From assembly GCF_004361815.1 (NCBI RefSeq), contig NZ_SNWA01000001.1:2914001-2978000 (forward strand): DNA of 64,000 bases, written 5' to 3'. Of this stretch, positions 48,408-57,530 are shown in pieces. The notes beneath the pieces are model-generated. The model saw only the letters and a program-made list of their open reading frames with translations, was not told the origin of the DNA and ran no database searches. Source of the DNA: Paraburkholderia sp. BL10I2N1. Its GTDB lineage: Bacteria > Pseudomonadota > Gammaproteobacteria > Burkholderiales > Burkholderiaceae. Both the position numbers and the translations under genes were made by a program. Positions within the stretch are counted from its first letter, which is position 1. Each line of letters starts with the position of its first letter.

Positions 48408-49232
48408 TCATGCGGTTGCGGCAACAGCCGAGCCGGTTGCACTGCGCGCGAGCGCCAGCACGAGCCAGGTGACCACGCCGAGTACGATCGACAGGCCCGC
48501 TGCAGTCGCCATGTTCGCGTTCAGTGTGAACTCGGTGTAGATCGTCATCGGCAGCACGTCGATGTCGGTGGCAAGCGTGAACGCCGTGCCGAATGCCCCC
48601 ATCGCGGTCGCAAAGCACACCGCGCCGGCTGCGATCAGGCCAGGCGACAAGGCCGGCAGCACGACGTCGCGCATGATCTGCCACGGCGATGCGCCGAGCG
48701 AGCGCGCCGCTTCTTCAAGCGACGCATCGAGCTTCGTCGCCGAGGCCATCACGGTGACGATCACGCGCGGAATCGAAAAATACAGGTAGCCGAGAAAGAG
48801 GCCCGTCATCGAATAGGCGAACACGAGACGGTCGCCCGTCAGTTTCAGCGACAGCGCGCCGATGAGGCCCTGCCGTCCGGCGAGCATGATCACCATGAAG
48901 CCGACGACGACGCCCGGAAACGCCAGCGGAAACGTCAGCAACGCGAGCAGCGTGCGCTTGCCGGGAAATTCGCGGCGCGCAAGCAGCAGACCCGAGATGA
49001 CCGACAGCACGAGCGTCGTCGCCGTGACGGCGGCCGAGAGCAGCACGGTCGCGCCGAGGCTCGTCACGTAGCGCGCGTTGCTGAGGAGAGCCCGGTAGGT
49101 GGCGAACGCGTGGCCGTCCGCGCTGACCTGCAGGAGCGCCACGATCGGCAGCAGCCAGAACGCGATGAAGATGGCGAGCGCGGGCGCGATGAGTGCGATG
49201 CGCCAGCGCAGCGGGAAGGTGATGTCGTGCAT
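48408..49232 (-). CDS. ABC transporter permease 1
   Basis: 274 residues, six or so membrane helices, with E-E-A-A-R-S-L-G-A-S-P-W-Q-I near residue 190 as the ATPase-contact loop. It is a PotB/PhnU-like permease and pairs with the permease gene that follows. It starts 86 bases after the binding-protein stop. Confidence 0.88.
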   Translation of the reverse strand: MHDITFPLRWRIALIAPALAIFIAFWLLPIVALLQVSADGHAFATYRALLSNARYVTSLGATVLLSAAVTATTLVLSVISGLLLARREFPGKRTLLALLTFPLAFPGVVVGFMVIMLAGRQGLIGALSLKLTGDRLVFAYSMTGLFLGYLYFSIPRVIVTVMASATKLDASLEEAARSLGASPWQIMRDVVLPALSPGLIAAGAVCFATAMGAFGTAFTLATDIDVLPMTIYTEFTLNANMATAAGLSIVLGVVTWLVLALARSATGSAVAATA

Positions 49233-49318
49233 GACGGGGGCCGGTTTAGCGAGTCAGGCGTGGAGATGCCGCTGTGACGTGACCCGTGCGCAATGCCGCA
49301 GCACGGGCCACTGAGCGC

Positions 49319-50392
49319 TCAATGCATGATCTGCAGATAGCGCTCGCCGAAGGCTTGCTGCTTTTCGGCCATCTTCGCGAAGTCGACGGGCTGGGCGCGT
49401 GCGTAGTCGCTCGCCGGCAGGAACTTCGAGGCGGCATCGGCACTCATCGCGTTCGCGCGGACCGGGCGCAGATACGCGTTCGCCCACAGCTTCTGGCCTT
49501 CGTCGGACAGCACGAAGTCGAGCACCTTTTTGCCGTTCGCGTCATGCGGCGCGCCCTTCACGAGACTCATCACGTATGGCACCGAGATCGTGCCTTCCTT
49601 CGGAATCACAAATTCGACGTTCGCGTGATCCTTGTACTTCGCGCGATAGGCGTCGAAGTCGTAATCGAGCAGGATCGGGATTTCGCCGGACAGCACGCGC
49701 GCGTAAGCGGTCTGCTTCGGCACGATCGGCGCGTTCGCCTTCAGATGACGGAACCAGTCGAGACCTGGTTCGAAGTTATCGAGCGTGCCGCCGAGCGCCT
49801 GATTCACCGCGACCGCGCCGGCATAGCCGACGAACGCGCTCGACGGATCGAGATAGCCGACCATCCCCTTGTATTCAGGCTTGAGCAGATCGGCCCATGA
49901 TTGCGGCACCGGCTTGCCTTCGAGCGCGTCCTTGTTGACGAAGAAGCCGAGCGTGCCCGAGTGGATCGCGAACCAGTAGCCCTGCGGGTCCTTCAGGTTT
50001 GCGGGGACGTCGTCCCAGTGCGCGGGTCTGTACGGCTGGATCACGCCTTTGTCTTTGGCCTGGAATGCCGAGGACACGCCCAGATAGACGACGTCCGCGA
50101 CCGGGCTCTTCTGTTCGGCCATCAACTGCGCGATCGACTGGCCAGAGTTCTTGTTGTCGAACGGCACGCGGATGCCCGTCTTTTGCTGGATGGCCTTGAT
50201 CTGGCTGGCCCAGTCGGCCCATTCAGGCGGGCAGTTGTAGCAGATCGCGGTTTCTTCGGCGGATGCGGACGGGGCGCCTGCGAACGCGGCGGCTCCAACG
50301 ATGGCGGCGGACGCAACGAGTGCGATGCGGCTCGCGCGGCTGCCGGCCAGTCGGCGCAGGAACGAATCGATACAGGAGGGACGGCGGATCAC
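49319..50392 (-). CDS. ABC transporter periplasmic binding protein
   Basis: 357 residues from a GTG start at 50392, chosen because AAGGAG lies 7 bases upstream; an ATG at 50428 has no such site. A long signal peptide (Arg-rich start, hydrophobic core, cleavage after A-S-A near residue 47) is followed by a mature N-terminus with A-I-C-Y-N-C-P-P-E, an unusual Cys pair. The fold belongs to the iron, 2-aminoethylphosphonate and spermidine class (V-V-Y-L-G-V-S-S-A-F; G-T-L-G-F-F-V-N-K-D). The substrate is unknown; the GpdQ-like enzyme in the operon hints at a phosphodiester. Confidence 0.85.
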   Translation of the reverse strand: MIRRPSCIDSFLRRLAGSRASRIALVASAAIVGAAAFAGAPSASAEETAICYNCPPEWADWASQIKAIQQKTGIRVPFDNKNSGQSIAQLMAEQKSPVADVVYLGVSSAFQAKDKGVIQPYRPAHWDDVPANLKDPQGYWFAIHSGTLGFFVNKDALEGKPVPQSWADLLKPEYKGMVGYLDPSSAFVGYAGAVAVNQALGGTLDNFEPGLDWFRHLKANAPIVPKQTAYARVLSGEIPILLDYDFDAYRAKYKDHANVEFVIPKEGTISVPYVMSLVKGAPHDANGKKVLDFVLSDEGQKLWANAYLRPVRANAMSADAASKFLPASDYARAQPVDFAKMAEKQQAFGERYLQIMH

Positions 50393-50483
50393 AGCGGGTC
50401 TCCTTGGGCGGAAAGAGTGAAAGCGCATGGGTAAGGCATCGGTTTTCCAGCGCGCCACCCTATGGCGGTGGCGCGTGGCAGCG

Positions 50484-51536
50484 TCAGACGACGGGGCGGG
50501 CTGTTCTTGCGCGCGGCGCGTCGCTGGCATTCGTGATGGCGGCGATCGTCGCGCCTTCGCGCAGCGTGTGCGGCAGTGTCAGCGCGAGCGACGTGTCGGT
50601 CTGGTACGTGCCGTCGATGCGGCTGATCAGCCGGCGCCAGGCAGCACAGCCGATCTCGCGATTCGGCGCACAGATGCTCGCCAGCGGCGGCGACAGCAGT
50701 TCGCTGACAGCAAGACCGTCGAAGCCGAGAATCGCCATATCGGCGGGCACGTTAAGGCGCGCGCGCCGCAGGCCGCGCATCACGACCATCGCGAGCAGGT
50801 CGTTGCTGCAGAAGAGGGCTGTGGGCCGCGACGGGCCGTTCGTGAGATGCGCGAGCACCGAGGGCGCCAGTTCGTCGGCATTGAAATCGATTTCGAGCGC
50901 GGGCGCGGCCTCGAGTCCGGCCTGCTGCATCGCCTGCGCATAGCCCAGATGACGCAGCCGCGCGCGATCCGACGCGGCGAGCGTGCCGGCCAGCATCAGG
51001 ATGCGGCGATGGCCGTGGGCGATCAGCATGCGCACGCCGTCGTAGGCCGCGAGGCGGTTGTCGACCGACACCGACGGCCGGCGCACCGTGTCGTTGTGCA
51101 TCAGCACATACAACGGGCCGTCGCGGTCGAGTTCATCGAGGAGCGGGTGCGTGTCGGCGTCGGCCACCGTCAGGATCAGCCCTTCGACGCGCTGCGCACG
51201 CAGCGTTTCGATCGCGTGGCGTTCGCGGTCGGCGTCGTATTGCGTGGTCATCAGCATCAGGCGGTAGCCTTGCGCCGACGCCAGTTCGTCGATGCCCTGC
51301 AGACATTCGGCGAAGACGGGGTTGGCGAGCGTCGGCAGCACGACGCCGATGAGGCGCGTGCGTTCGCCTCGCAACTGCCGGCCGAGCGGGTTGGGGCGGA
51401 ACTGCAGCGCATCGATCGACTGGCGCACCTTGTCGAGCGTGACCGGATTGACGGTGTGCGGCGCGTTGATCGCGCGCGAGACCGTCGCAATCGAAAACCC
51501 CGCGTGCGCCGCGACATCCTTGATCGTGGGAACCAT
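50484..51536 (-). CDS. LacI-family transcriptional regulator
   Basis: 350 residues. The N-terminal helix-turn-helix reads T-I-K-D-V-A-A-H-A-G-F-S-I-A-T-V-S-R-A-I, with a hinge helix P-L-G-R-Q-L-R-G. The rest is a periplasmic-binding-protein-like sensor domain. It lies upstream of and in the same direction as the ABC/phosphodiesterase genes, and is likely their local regulator as well as its own. A LacI-type operator sits just upstream of its start. Confidence 0.92.
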   Translation of the reverse strand: MVPTIKDVAAHAGFSIATVSRAINAPHTVNPVTLDKVRQSIDALQFRPNPLGRQLRGERTRLIGVVLPTLANPVFAECLQGIDELASAQGYRLMLMTTQYDADRERHAIETLRAQRVEGLILTVADADTHPLLDELDRDGPLYVLMHNDTVRRPSVSVDNRLAAYDGVRMLIAHGHRRILMLAGTLAASDRARLRHLGYAQAMQQAGLEAAPALEIDFNADELAPSVLAHLTNGPSRPTALFCSNDLLAMVVMRGLRRARLNVPADMAILGFDGLAVSELLSPPLASICAPNREIGCAAWRRLISRIDGTYQTDTSLALTLPHTLREGATIAAITNASDAPRARTARPVV

Positions 51537-51552
51537 CCGTTTTGCCCCGTGT

Positions 51553-51566
51553 TGTAAACGTTTTCG
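51553..51566 (-). promoter_or_regulatory. LacI-type operator
   Basis: TGTAAACGTTTTCG contains the AAAC|GTTT core of LacI/PurR/CcpA-type operators, with a nearly complete dyad. It lies 17-30 bases before the LacI regulator start codon, suggesting autoregulation. Confidence 0.6.
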
Positions 51567-51698
51567 TGGGGCGAATTATCTGGAAGCTTTGTGACTGCGC
51601 GATGACGTTGCGGCGCGGCGTTTGGTGCGACTGCGGCGCGATGGTAGAATCGCGTCCGCCCCTGCCGGGGTGATGAAATTGGTAAACATAGCGGACTT

Positions 51699-51977
51699 AA
51701 AACATTGAGTGCCCGACCGGAAACGGCCGGCGCAGAACCCCTCAAACTCGGTGAAACCCCTGGTGTGCGCCACGCGCTGCCGAGGCAACGCCGAGCCAAG
51801 CCTGACGTCGCAAGCTTCCAGTTCGCGATGACACGGAAGGTGTAGAGACTAGACGGGGGGCGCCTAAGGCGGTGCGTGCTGGCAAACGCTCAGCGCGCCG
51901 CGATGGCGAAGGCATAGTCCAGCGCACGAACGGTCATGCCGCACGGTGTGACAGGCGTCGAAAGACGTGGTGTGACG
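51699..51977 (+). ncRNA. Self-splicing group I intron in tRNA-Leu(UAA) (IC3-like)
   Basis: 279 bases, ending in the required terminal G (51977). The last exon base U34 would form the wobble U-G pair of P1 with a GAG guide a few bases inside the intron (in TTGAGTG). Core landmarks are present in order: CTCAAACTCGGTGAAACCC, GAGCCAAGCC, then the P7 strands GACTA (51847-51851, in GTAGAGACTAGACGG) and TAGTC (51915-51919, in AAGGCATAGTCC). These match the Anabaena tRNA-Leu intron almost block by block. No homing-endonuclease frame is present, so it is a small ribozyme-only intron. Confidence 0.9.
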
Positions 51978-52027
51978 AAAATCCGCCGCTTAACAGCTTG
52001 CCGGTTCGAGTCCGGTCCCCGGCACCA
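51978..52027 (+). other. Probable attachment site (attL) of the genomic island
   Basis: The 3' exon of tRNA-Leu(UAA) lies at the border between backbone and mobile genes, next to a P4-type integrase that typically recombines in the 3' end of tRNA genes. Because the tRNA is intact through CCA, the island entered without destroying it. The matching second copy of the tRNA end was not found to the right in this window. Confidence 0.5.
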
Positions 52028-52200
52028 AGAATTATTCCAACAAATTCCGCTGAAATCCGTAAAGTCACCGTGCCATAAGGCTCTGCGGCTTTTTTTGTAC
52101 CTGCATGTTCCGGGATTATCGCGGTGCAGCCGGTGATAAATGGTGGTATTTATGGTGGTATGTGGCCGAATTCCTGCCGTCTCGATCGGGAGATACCACC

Positions 52201-52982
52201 ATGCCGCTTACCGACAAACAAGTCAGGAACGCTCGATTCAATCCAGACGGTGCAGGTAACCGATTGTCCGACAGCGGACGTATGTATCTGCAGATCGATA
52301 AGTCGGGCTCGAAATACTGGCGCATGAACTACCGCTTCGCGGGGAAGGACAAGACGCTTGCGCTCGGCGTGTACCCTGATGTGTCACTGGCGGCTGCGCG
52401 GAAGAAACGCGACGGTGTGCGTGAGAAGCTGGCGGCTGGGATCGACCCTGGCGAAGCGAAGCGGCTGGAAAAACGTGCAATGCGTGTTGCCGCGGCGAAC
52501 TCGTTCGAGGTCGTTGCGCATGGTTGGATGAACGAGCGCAAGACCTATGTGGAAATTGGCCAGTATGAAAAGACCCTGGCACGGTTCAAGAGCGATGTGT
52601 TTCCATGGCTCGGCAGGCGTCCCATCGCTGAAATTGACGCGCCCGAAATTCTGCCAGTCCTGAAACGCATCGACGGTCGGGGCGCGCGCTTCACGGCGCA
52701 TCGCGTGCGCAGCGAGATCAGTCGCATATTTCGCTATGCCATCAAGGAGGGGTACTGCAAGTCTGACCCGGCACGCGACCTTCTGGATGCGATTCCGCCA
52801 ACCCAAACCACGCACTTTTCCGCCATTACCGAGCCAATGAAGGTTGGGGAAATGCTTCGGGCATTCGATGGCTTCTCAGGCACCTTTTCGGTCCTTTGCG
52901 CGCTGAAGTTGGCCCCGATGCTTTTTGTGCGGCCCGGCGAACTGCGACAGGCCAAGTGGTCGCAATTTGACCTGGACAAAAG
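52201..52982 (+). pseudogene. P4-type integrase, N-terminal part (cut by ISL3 element)
   Basis: The first 260 or so codons of a DUF4102-type tyrosine integrase: M-P-L-T-D-K-Q-V-R-N-A, then the arm-binding domain (L-A-L-G-V-Y-P-D-V-S-L-A-A-A-R) and SAM-like core-binding domain, ending at P-G-E-L-R-Q-A-K-W with the first catalytic Arg. The ISL3 insertion cuts it at D-K. The rest continues at 54405. Joining the two parts and one copy of the 8-bp repeat restores an open frame of 409 residues. Confidence 0.85.
52975..52982 (+). repeat. Target-site duplication of ISL3 element, left copy (GACAAAAG)
   Basis: Identical to 54397-54404. These 8-bp direct repeats flank the insertion, the size typical of ISL3-family elements. 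Confidence 0.8.
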
Positions 52983-54396
52983 GCCTATTTCAAATTCCGA
53001 GTGGCTGGTTTGGCGGGTCAAGTACGGGCGTCAGCCCGGCGAAGCGAATACTTGACGCGCGTTGAAGAAGTAAGCTGGGACAGGGCTGGTTGCGGCAGAA
53101 TGCGGCAACCAGCCCTGCAAGACAACGTGAACCGATGAACCAGACCCAACTGTTTGAAGCCGCCTTGGGAATCAAGGCCCCGTGGTACGTGCAAGGCGTC
53201 GATTTCGATGCCGCGCGGCGTGAACTGACCATTGCCGTGGACTTTGTCGCGGGTACGCGCTTTCCCTATCCCGGCGTCGCGGGCGAGCATCCGGCTCACG
53301 ACACCCAGATCAAGCGGCTGCGCCACCTCAACTTCTTTCAGCACGAGTGCTATCTGGAGGTTCGGGTGCCGCGGGTGCGTCTGCCGGACGGCTCGGTGCG
53401 CCTGGTCGAACCCGACTGGATAGGCAAGCTGGACGGCTTCACGCTGCTGTTTGAAGCGCTCGTGCTGACGCTGTGCCGGGAGATGACATTTGCCGCGGTG
53501 GCCCGCGTGGTGAACCTGTCGTGGCATCGGGTGAAGGCCATCTGTGACCGTTACGTGGACCTGGCCGTGGCCGCGACCGACCTGTCCGAAGTTACCGCGG
53601 TGGCCATTGACGAAACGTCGGCCCGACGTGGGCAGGACTATATCTCGCTGGTCGCCGACATGGACGCAAGGCGCGTGGTCTTCGTCACGCCAGGCAAGGA
53701 TGCCGGCGTTGTCGAACGCTTTGCCCGGCACCTGGAGGAACATAATGCCACGCCTGCACAGATCGAATCGGTCAGCATCGACATGTCGGCTGCCTTCATC
53801 AAGGGCGTGGACGAACACCTGCCCGACGCGCGTGTGACCTTCGACAAGTTTCATGTCGTGGCGCATGCGTCCAAAGCGCTTGATGGTGTGCGCCGCGCGC
53901 AGCAGAAAACCGATCCCTCGCTGAAGGGCATGCGCTGGTCGCTGCTCAAGGATGCCGAGAAACTCGATCTCGCGCAACTGACCGATCTCGAGGCGCTGAT
54001 CAGCCAGTACGCCACCAACCGCACGGCCCGAGCGTGGATGTACCGCGAGCAACTGCGCGAGATTCTCGATCGCAAACAGATCCACGTCGTCTCCAAAATG
54101 CTGCGCCGGTGGTGCGGCAACGTCATGCGTTCCAAGGTCGAGCCCATGAAGGACGTCGCGCGCATGATCCGTCGTCATTTCGACGGCATCATCGCGTGGG
54201 CGCAGACACGCCAGACCAATGGATTCATTGAGGCGATCAACGGCCTGTTTCAGGCCGCCAAGCGCAAGGCACGGGGATACGCCAGCTTCAAGACCATGCG
54301 CACCGTGCTGTTTCTCATCGCGGGCAAACTCGACTTCTCAGCACTCAATCCGCATGCCTCGTGAGCCGCATTACCCACTGCGCTTTTAAAAGAGCC
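52983..54396 (+). mobile_element. ISL3-family insertion sequence (about 1.4 kb)
   Basis: One transposase gene fills the element. The ends are imperfect inverted repeats: GGCCTATTTCAAATTC on the left (counting the shared G of the target) and, read inward, GGCTCTTTTAAAAGC on the right. The 8-bp duplication outside is exact, so the insertion is fairly recent. Confidence 0.85.
53136..54364 (+). CDS. ISL3-family transposase
   Basis: 409 residues. The N-terminal zinc-finger/HTH region is followed by a DDE catalytic core: V-A-I-D-E-T-S-A-R-R-G near residue 166, S-I-D-M-S-A-A-F near 228, and a Glu in N-G-F-I-E-A-I-N-G near 382, as in the ISL3 (DUF/transposase_12) family. The start at 53136 begins M-N-Q-T-Q-L-F-E and has a homologue-like N-terminus. 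It is intact, so the element may still be active. Confidence 0.9.
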
Positions 54397-54404
54397 GACA
54401 AAAG
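54397..54404 (+). repeat. Target-site duplication of ISL3 element, right copy (GACAAAAG)
   Basis: Exact copy of 52975-52982 on the other side of the ISL3 element. Confidence 0.8.
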
Positions 54405-54852
54405 GGAGTGGCGCTATCTCGTCACCAAGACAAGGACAGAGCACCTCGTGCCGCTTGCGACTCAGGCAGTGGCAATCCTGCGTGAGTTGCAAGCTCTAAC
54501 CGGCGACTACCCTTACGTGTTTCCTGGCGCGCGCGACCGGCACCGCCCCATGAGCGACGCCGCAATAAATGCGGCGCTGCGACGGCTTGGCTATGACACC
54601 CGTACCGAGATTACTGGCCACGGATTCCGGGCGATGGCGCGCACAATATTGCATGAGGAACTTGAGCAGAAGCCGGAAGTGATTGAGCATCAGCTTGCGC
54701 ATACAGTACCTGACAACCTTGGCACGGCGTATAACCGGACGAAGTTCATCAAGGAGCGCCGCGCGATGATGCAGACGTGGGCCGACTATCTGGACCGGCT
54801 CAAGGTCGGAGCGGAGGTTATTCCTATTGGGGCCGCGGCGCCTACAAGATAA
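54405..54852 (+). pseudogene. P4-type integrase, C-terminal part
   Basis: Continues the frame broken at 52982: R-E-W-R-Y-L-V-T-K-T-R-T-E-H-L-V-P-L, then the catalytic H-x-x-R (G-H-G-F-R-A-M-A-R-T) and the Tyr region (G-T-A-Y-N-R-T-K-F). Since the ISL3 element is between the two halves, no whole integrase can be made unless it excises precisely. Confidence 0.85.
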
Positions 54853-55604
54853 CCGCACGGGGAAAGACTCGCGGTCACCAGAGAAAGACGAGTGCGCATC
54901 GGCAGATGTTCATGGCGCGGCGATGGCGCCCAAAACCGGCAAGAGCCTATCCTGCCATCACTCAATTTTCATGTTGTTTTCCGTGTCGAGTGTGACTTCT
55001 GTGCACGCAATGTGCACGGCATGCGAAACGGAAAATGCATGCCAGTGAAGTCGCGTCGCGTTGTGAAGTTAGCGAAGTGGTACGAATAGGTGACCGACGT
55101 GCACCTGAAAGAATGATTCCGGGCATGTCAGATGCCGCGGCATATGCAAAGACTGTTAACGCGAGATGACTCGCGGTGCGTCCGATGATCACCTCGTGTA
55201 GGGCAGGTGATGTTTATAGGTTCGAGCTGCTGCTGGATGTCGTAAGTGCTTGTGCAGGTCGGGAGACCGCGCATGATGACAGTACGGAAATGGTGGGATA
55301 AGCCGGCCACGCATCGATTTCTCGCGCAATTGAATTTTGATGCGTTCACGATGCCTTTCAATGCGAATCGACGTTCACGAGATGCTTCGTGCTGTGGTTG
55401 CCTGTGTGCGTGAATGGTGAGCACCGGCGAATCCGTATGCATCGCAGGGAATTTGGCCAATAGAATAGAAAAATATTTTCTAATCCACGATGGTCCTCTG
55501 CATTCCAGAGTGTTCCGTCAGCAGTGATAGCAGCGTGTACAGGGTGTTGACGGCACGAAAACGTCTGCGCAAGATGCATTCAAGGCGTTGCGTTGGAGCA
55601 GGTC
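54853..55604. other. Non-coding region with possible oriT
   Basis: About 750 bases without a supportable gene. At 54946-54956 the sequence CCTATCCTGCC matches the nick region of IncP-type oriT (Y-ATCCTG-Y; nick expected after G54954). A 7-bp hairpin, ATCACCT and AGGTGAT, lies near 55185-55209. A TraK-like gene follows downstream, as in IncP plasmids. The element would be a relic, since no TraJ or TraI relaxase gene is seen. Confidence 0.35.
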
Positions 55605-56066
55605 ATGCCGGTTGTCAGGAGTTACAGGCGAAGGCAGTGGGAGGCACTTGGACGCAGGCTGGATGCACTGCCAGAGAAGGCAAAAGACGATCAATCGCTC
55701 AAGGTTGGGGATGGCGTCAGGACCATACGAACGCAGATCAGTGCAGCGCGTGAGAAAGGTTACACGCTGAACGAACTGATTGAACAGGCGACGCAGGAAG
55801 GTATCGATGTGAGTGTCAACTCGCTGAGATATGCGATGCGCCGGGCAGAACAGAAGGGGCGAGTGCGGCAGGATCGCAAGGAAGCGATGCGAAGTCGATC
55901 CGTGGCGCCCACGCAGAACAAGACATCGGTGCAGGCCAGTTCCGGGCAGGATAACGCGCTGCGCACCGGATCAAAGCGGAAGGAGGATAAGGGAACAACC
56001 ACGTCGGGGCAACAGGTACAGGGCTTCCTCGGATTTCCGATCAGCCCGGATACTGAGAACTTGTAG
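55605..56066 (+). CDS. traK: TraK-like oriT-binding protein
   Basis: 153 residues. It has a basic N-terminus, a helical part (T-L-N-E-L-I-E-Q-A-T-Q-E-G-I) that looks like an HTH, a Lys/Arg/Ser-rich linker, and an ending G-F-L-G-F-P-I-S-P-D-T-E-N-L that echoes the C-terminal tail of RP4 TraK. It would bind the transfer origin. A GGAG site lies before the ATG at 55605. It is followed 9 bases later by the traL-like gene, the same order as in IncP plasmids. Confidence 0.6.
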   Translation: MPVVRSYRRRQWEALGRRLDALPEKAKDDQSLKVGDGVRTIRTQISAAREKGYTLNELIEQATQEGIDVSVNSLRYAMRRAEQKGRVRQDRKEAMRSRSVAPTQNKTSVQASSGQDNALRTGSKRKEDKGTTTSGQQVQGFLGFPISPDTENL

Positions 56067-56075
56067 AGGTACGGC

Positions 56076-56767
56076 ATGGCGACGAACAATCCCCCCATCT
56101 ATATGATCGGTGGCAGCAAGGGCGGTGTTGGCAAGAGCTTCGTTACGCTGGCGCTGCTCGATTACCTTCGACGGACGGATGTCAATGTCGTGCTGGTTGA
56201 GACAGATACGTCCAACCCCGATGTGATGAAAGCTGTTCACGATGAAATCGAATGTGGATCGTGTGATCTGGACGACGTGAGCGGCTGGATCGACTTCGTC
56301 AACTTCTGCGATATGCACCGGGACGCGACCGTTGTCCTCAATACGGCAGGACGCAGCCAGGCCGGCGTCGCCCAGTACGGCGGGACGCTGGCCAACACGC
56401 TGGGCGAACTGGGACGGCGTCTTGTTGTGCTATGGGTCATCAACCGGCAGCGCGACAGCCTTGAACTGCTCCTAAAGTTTGGTGCGACGTCCCTGATGCA
56501 GTCACGCACGTTGTGCGCAACGGCTACTTCGGGCCGCCGGAGAAATTCGCCCTGTACCGGGAGTCGCAACTGCGCAAGGCCATCGAGGCTCAGGGACAGT
56601 CGATGGACTTTCCAGATCTCGCGGATCGTGTCGCGGATGAACTGCGCAGCAAGCGCCTGTCGATCCGCAAGGCGGCGGAAGCGATGCATATCGGTGAGCG
56701 GGCGGAACTGCTGCGCTGGCGCGCGCTGTGCAGCACGATGTTTGCGGGGATGATGGCCGATGCGTAG
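56076..56767 (+). pseudogene. traL: traL-like ParA-type ATPase, frameshifted
   Basis: Starts M-A-T-N-N-P-P-I-Y-M-I-G-G-S-K-G-G-V-G-K-S, a deviant Walker A as in ParA/MinD proteins and TraL of IncP plasmids. About residue 136 the frame breaks (near 56485), and the remainder, D-V-P-D-A-V-T-H-V-V-R-N-G-Y-F-G, is read one frame over until the stop at 56767. Restoring one base gives a continuous protein of about 230 residues. The loss of that base makes it a pseudogene unless it is a sequencing error. Confidence 0.75.
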
Positions 56768-57530
56768 CAGGGAGCGGAACTCCCCGGATTCGCTGGCGCG
56801 GTTGTTCCTCGATGTCACTGGCGAGTTACCGGGCGATGCCAGTCTTTTGCGCATGCGTCGGATTGCAAGTGCATTGAACCTGCGCGACAACGATGCACTG
56901 TGGTCGGTGCTGGCGGCGCTCGAATACTACGCGCGGCTCTACGAAGCGGTGCCCGAGCGCATCCGGCAGGCGCGCGCAGGCAGTCTCGACACGGTGCGCG
57001 CTGAAGCCCGCGCGGCGACCGAGATGTTGATGGCGCAGCATCGCGACGCGCTTGCCCGTTGCAAGGCGACGATCGAACTGGCCGAGCAGCTGATCAGCGA
57101 ACACGAAGCGCGCTACCGGGCCGCGCTCGCGGAATTGAACCACGAGGCGTTGGCCATGCTGGCGGAGCGGTCGGCCAGGCGAATTGCGCGCACGGCCGGG
57201 AACCGGCTCGTTGGCGTGATAGCCATCGCGGCAGGTGAACAGCGGCAACGGCTCGACGCAGCGGTGGCGTCATTTGAACAGGCCATCATGCGGCGGTTGG
57301 TGCGGGCATGCTATGCATTGGTGGCTGGCGGACTGGTTGTGATGCTGCTTGCGGCAGGGGCGGCCGCAATGGCCGGCTGGTGGACTGCGAATCATCTGAT
57401 GCGGGCCGACGGTTCGCAGTCTGCCCGTGCGGGTCACACTTCGTCATTGTCGCGATCCATGCACATGGCGACGCCGCAGTGGTGGCCTTCGTCGAATTGC
57501 AGATCCGTGGCCTCGACAAAGGTGGGGTAG
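56760..57530 (+). CDS. TraM-like helical protein with C-terminal membrane helix
   Basis: 256 residues. It overlaps the end of the traL-like frame by 8 bases (ATG inside ATGCGTAG), typical of operons. The body is long alpha-helical and Ala/Arg/Glu-rich, with a hydrophobic helix near 180-210 (V-A-G-G-L-V-V-M-L-L-A-A-G). Position after traK and traL and the helix-plus-anchor layout suggest a TraM-type transfer protein. Residues after about 215 overlap an antisense gene and may be the result of a lost stop. Confidence 0.5.
   Translation: MRSRERNSPDSLARLFLDVTGELPGDASLLRMRRIASALNLRDNDALWSVLAALEYYARLYEAVPERIRQARAGSLDTVRAEARAATEMLMAQHRDALARCKATIELAEQLISEHEARYRAALAELNHEALAMLAERSARRIARTAGNRLVGVIAIAAGEQRQRLDAAVASFEQAIMRRLVRACYALVAGGLVVMLLAAGAAAMAGWWTANHLMRADGSQSARAGHTSSLSRSMHMATPQWWPSSNCRSVASTKVG

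Larger units (their letters stand above)
51664..52027 (+). tRNA. tRNA-Leu(UAA), interrupted by a group I intron
   Basis: The 5' exon is 51664-51698 and the 3' exon 51978-52027. Joined, they give a complete leucine tRNA: acceptor GCCGGGG pairs with CCCCGGC, the anticodon stem GCGGA/TCCGC encloses the loop CTTAAAA with anticodon TAA, and a long variable arm and a normal T-arm (GGTTCGAGT) follow, with CCA encoded. The split is after U34 of the anticodon, the same place as in cyanobacterial tRNA-Leu(UAA) genes. A TAGAAT -10 element lies at 51645-51650. The integrase gene begins 173 bases downstream. Confidence 0.93.
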
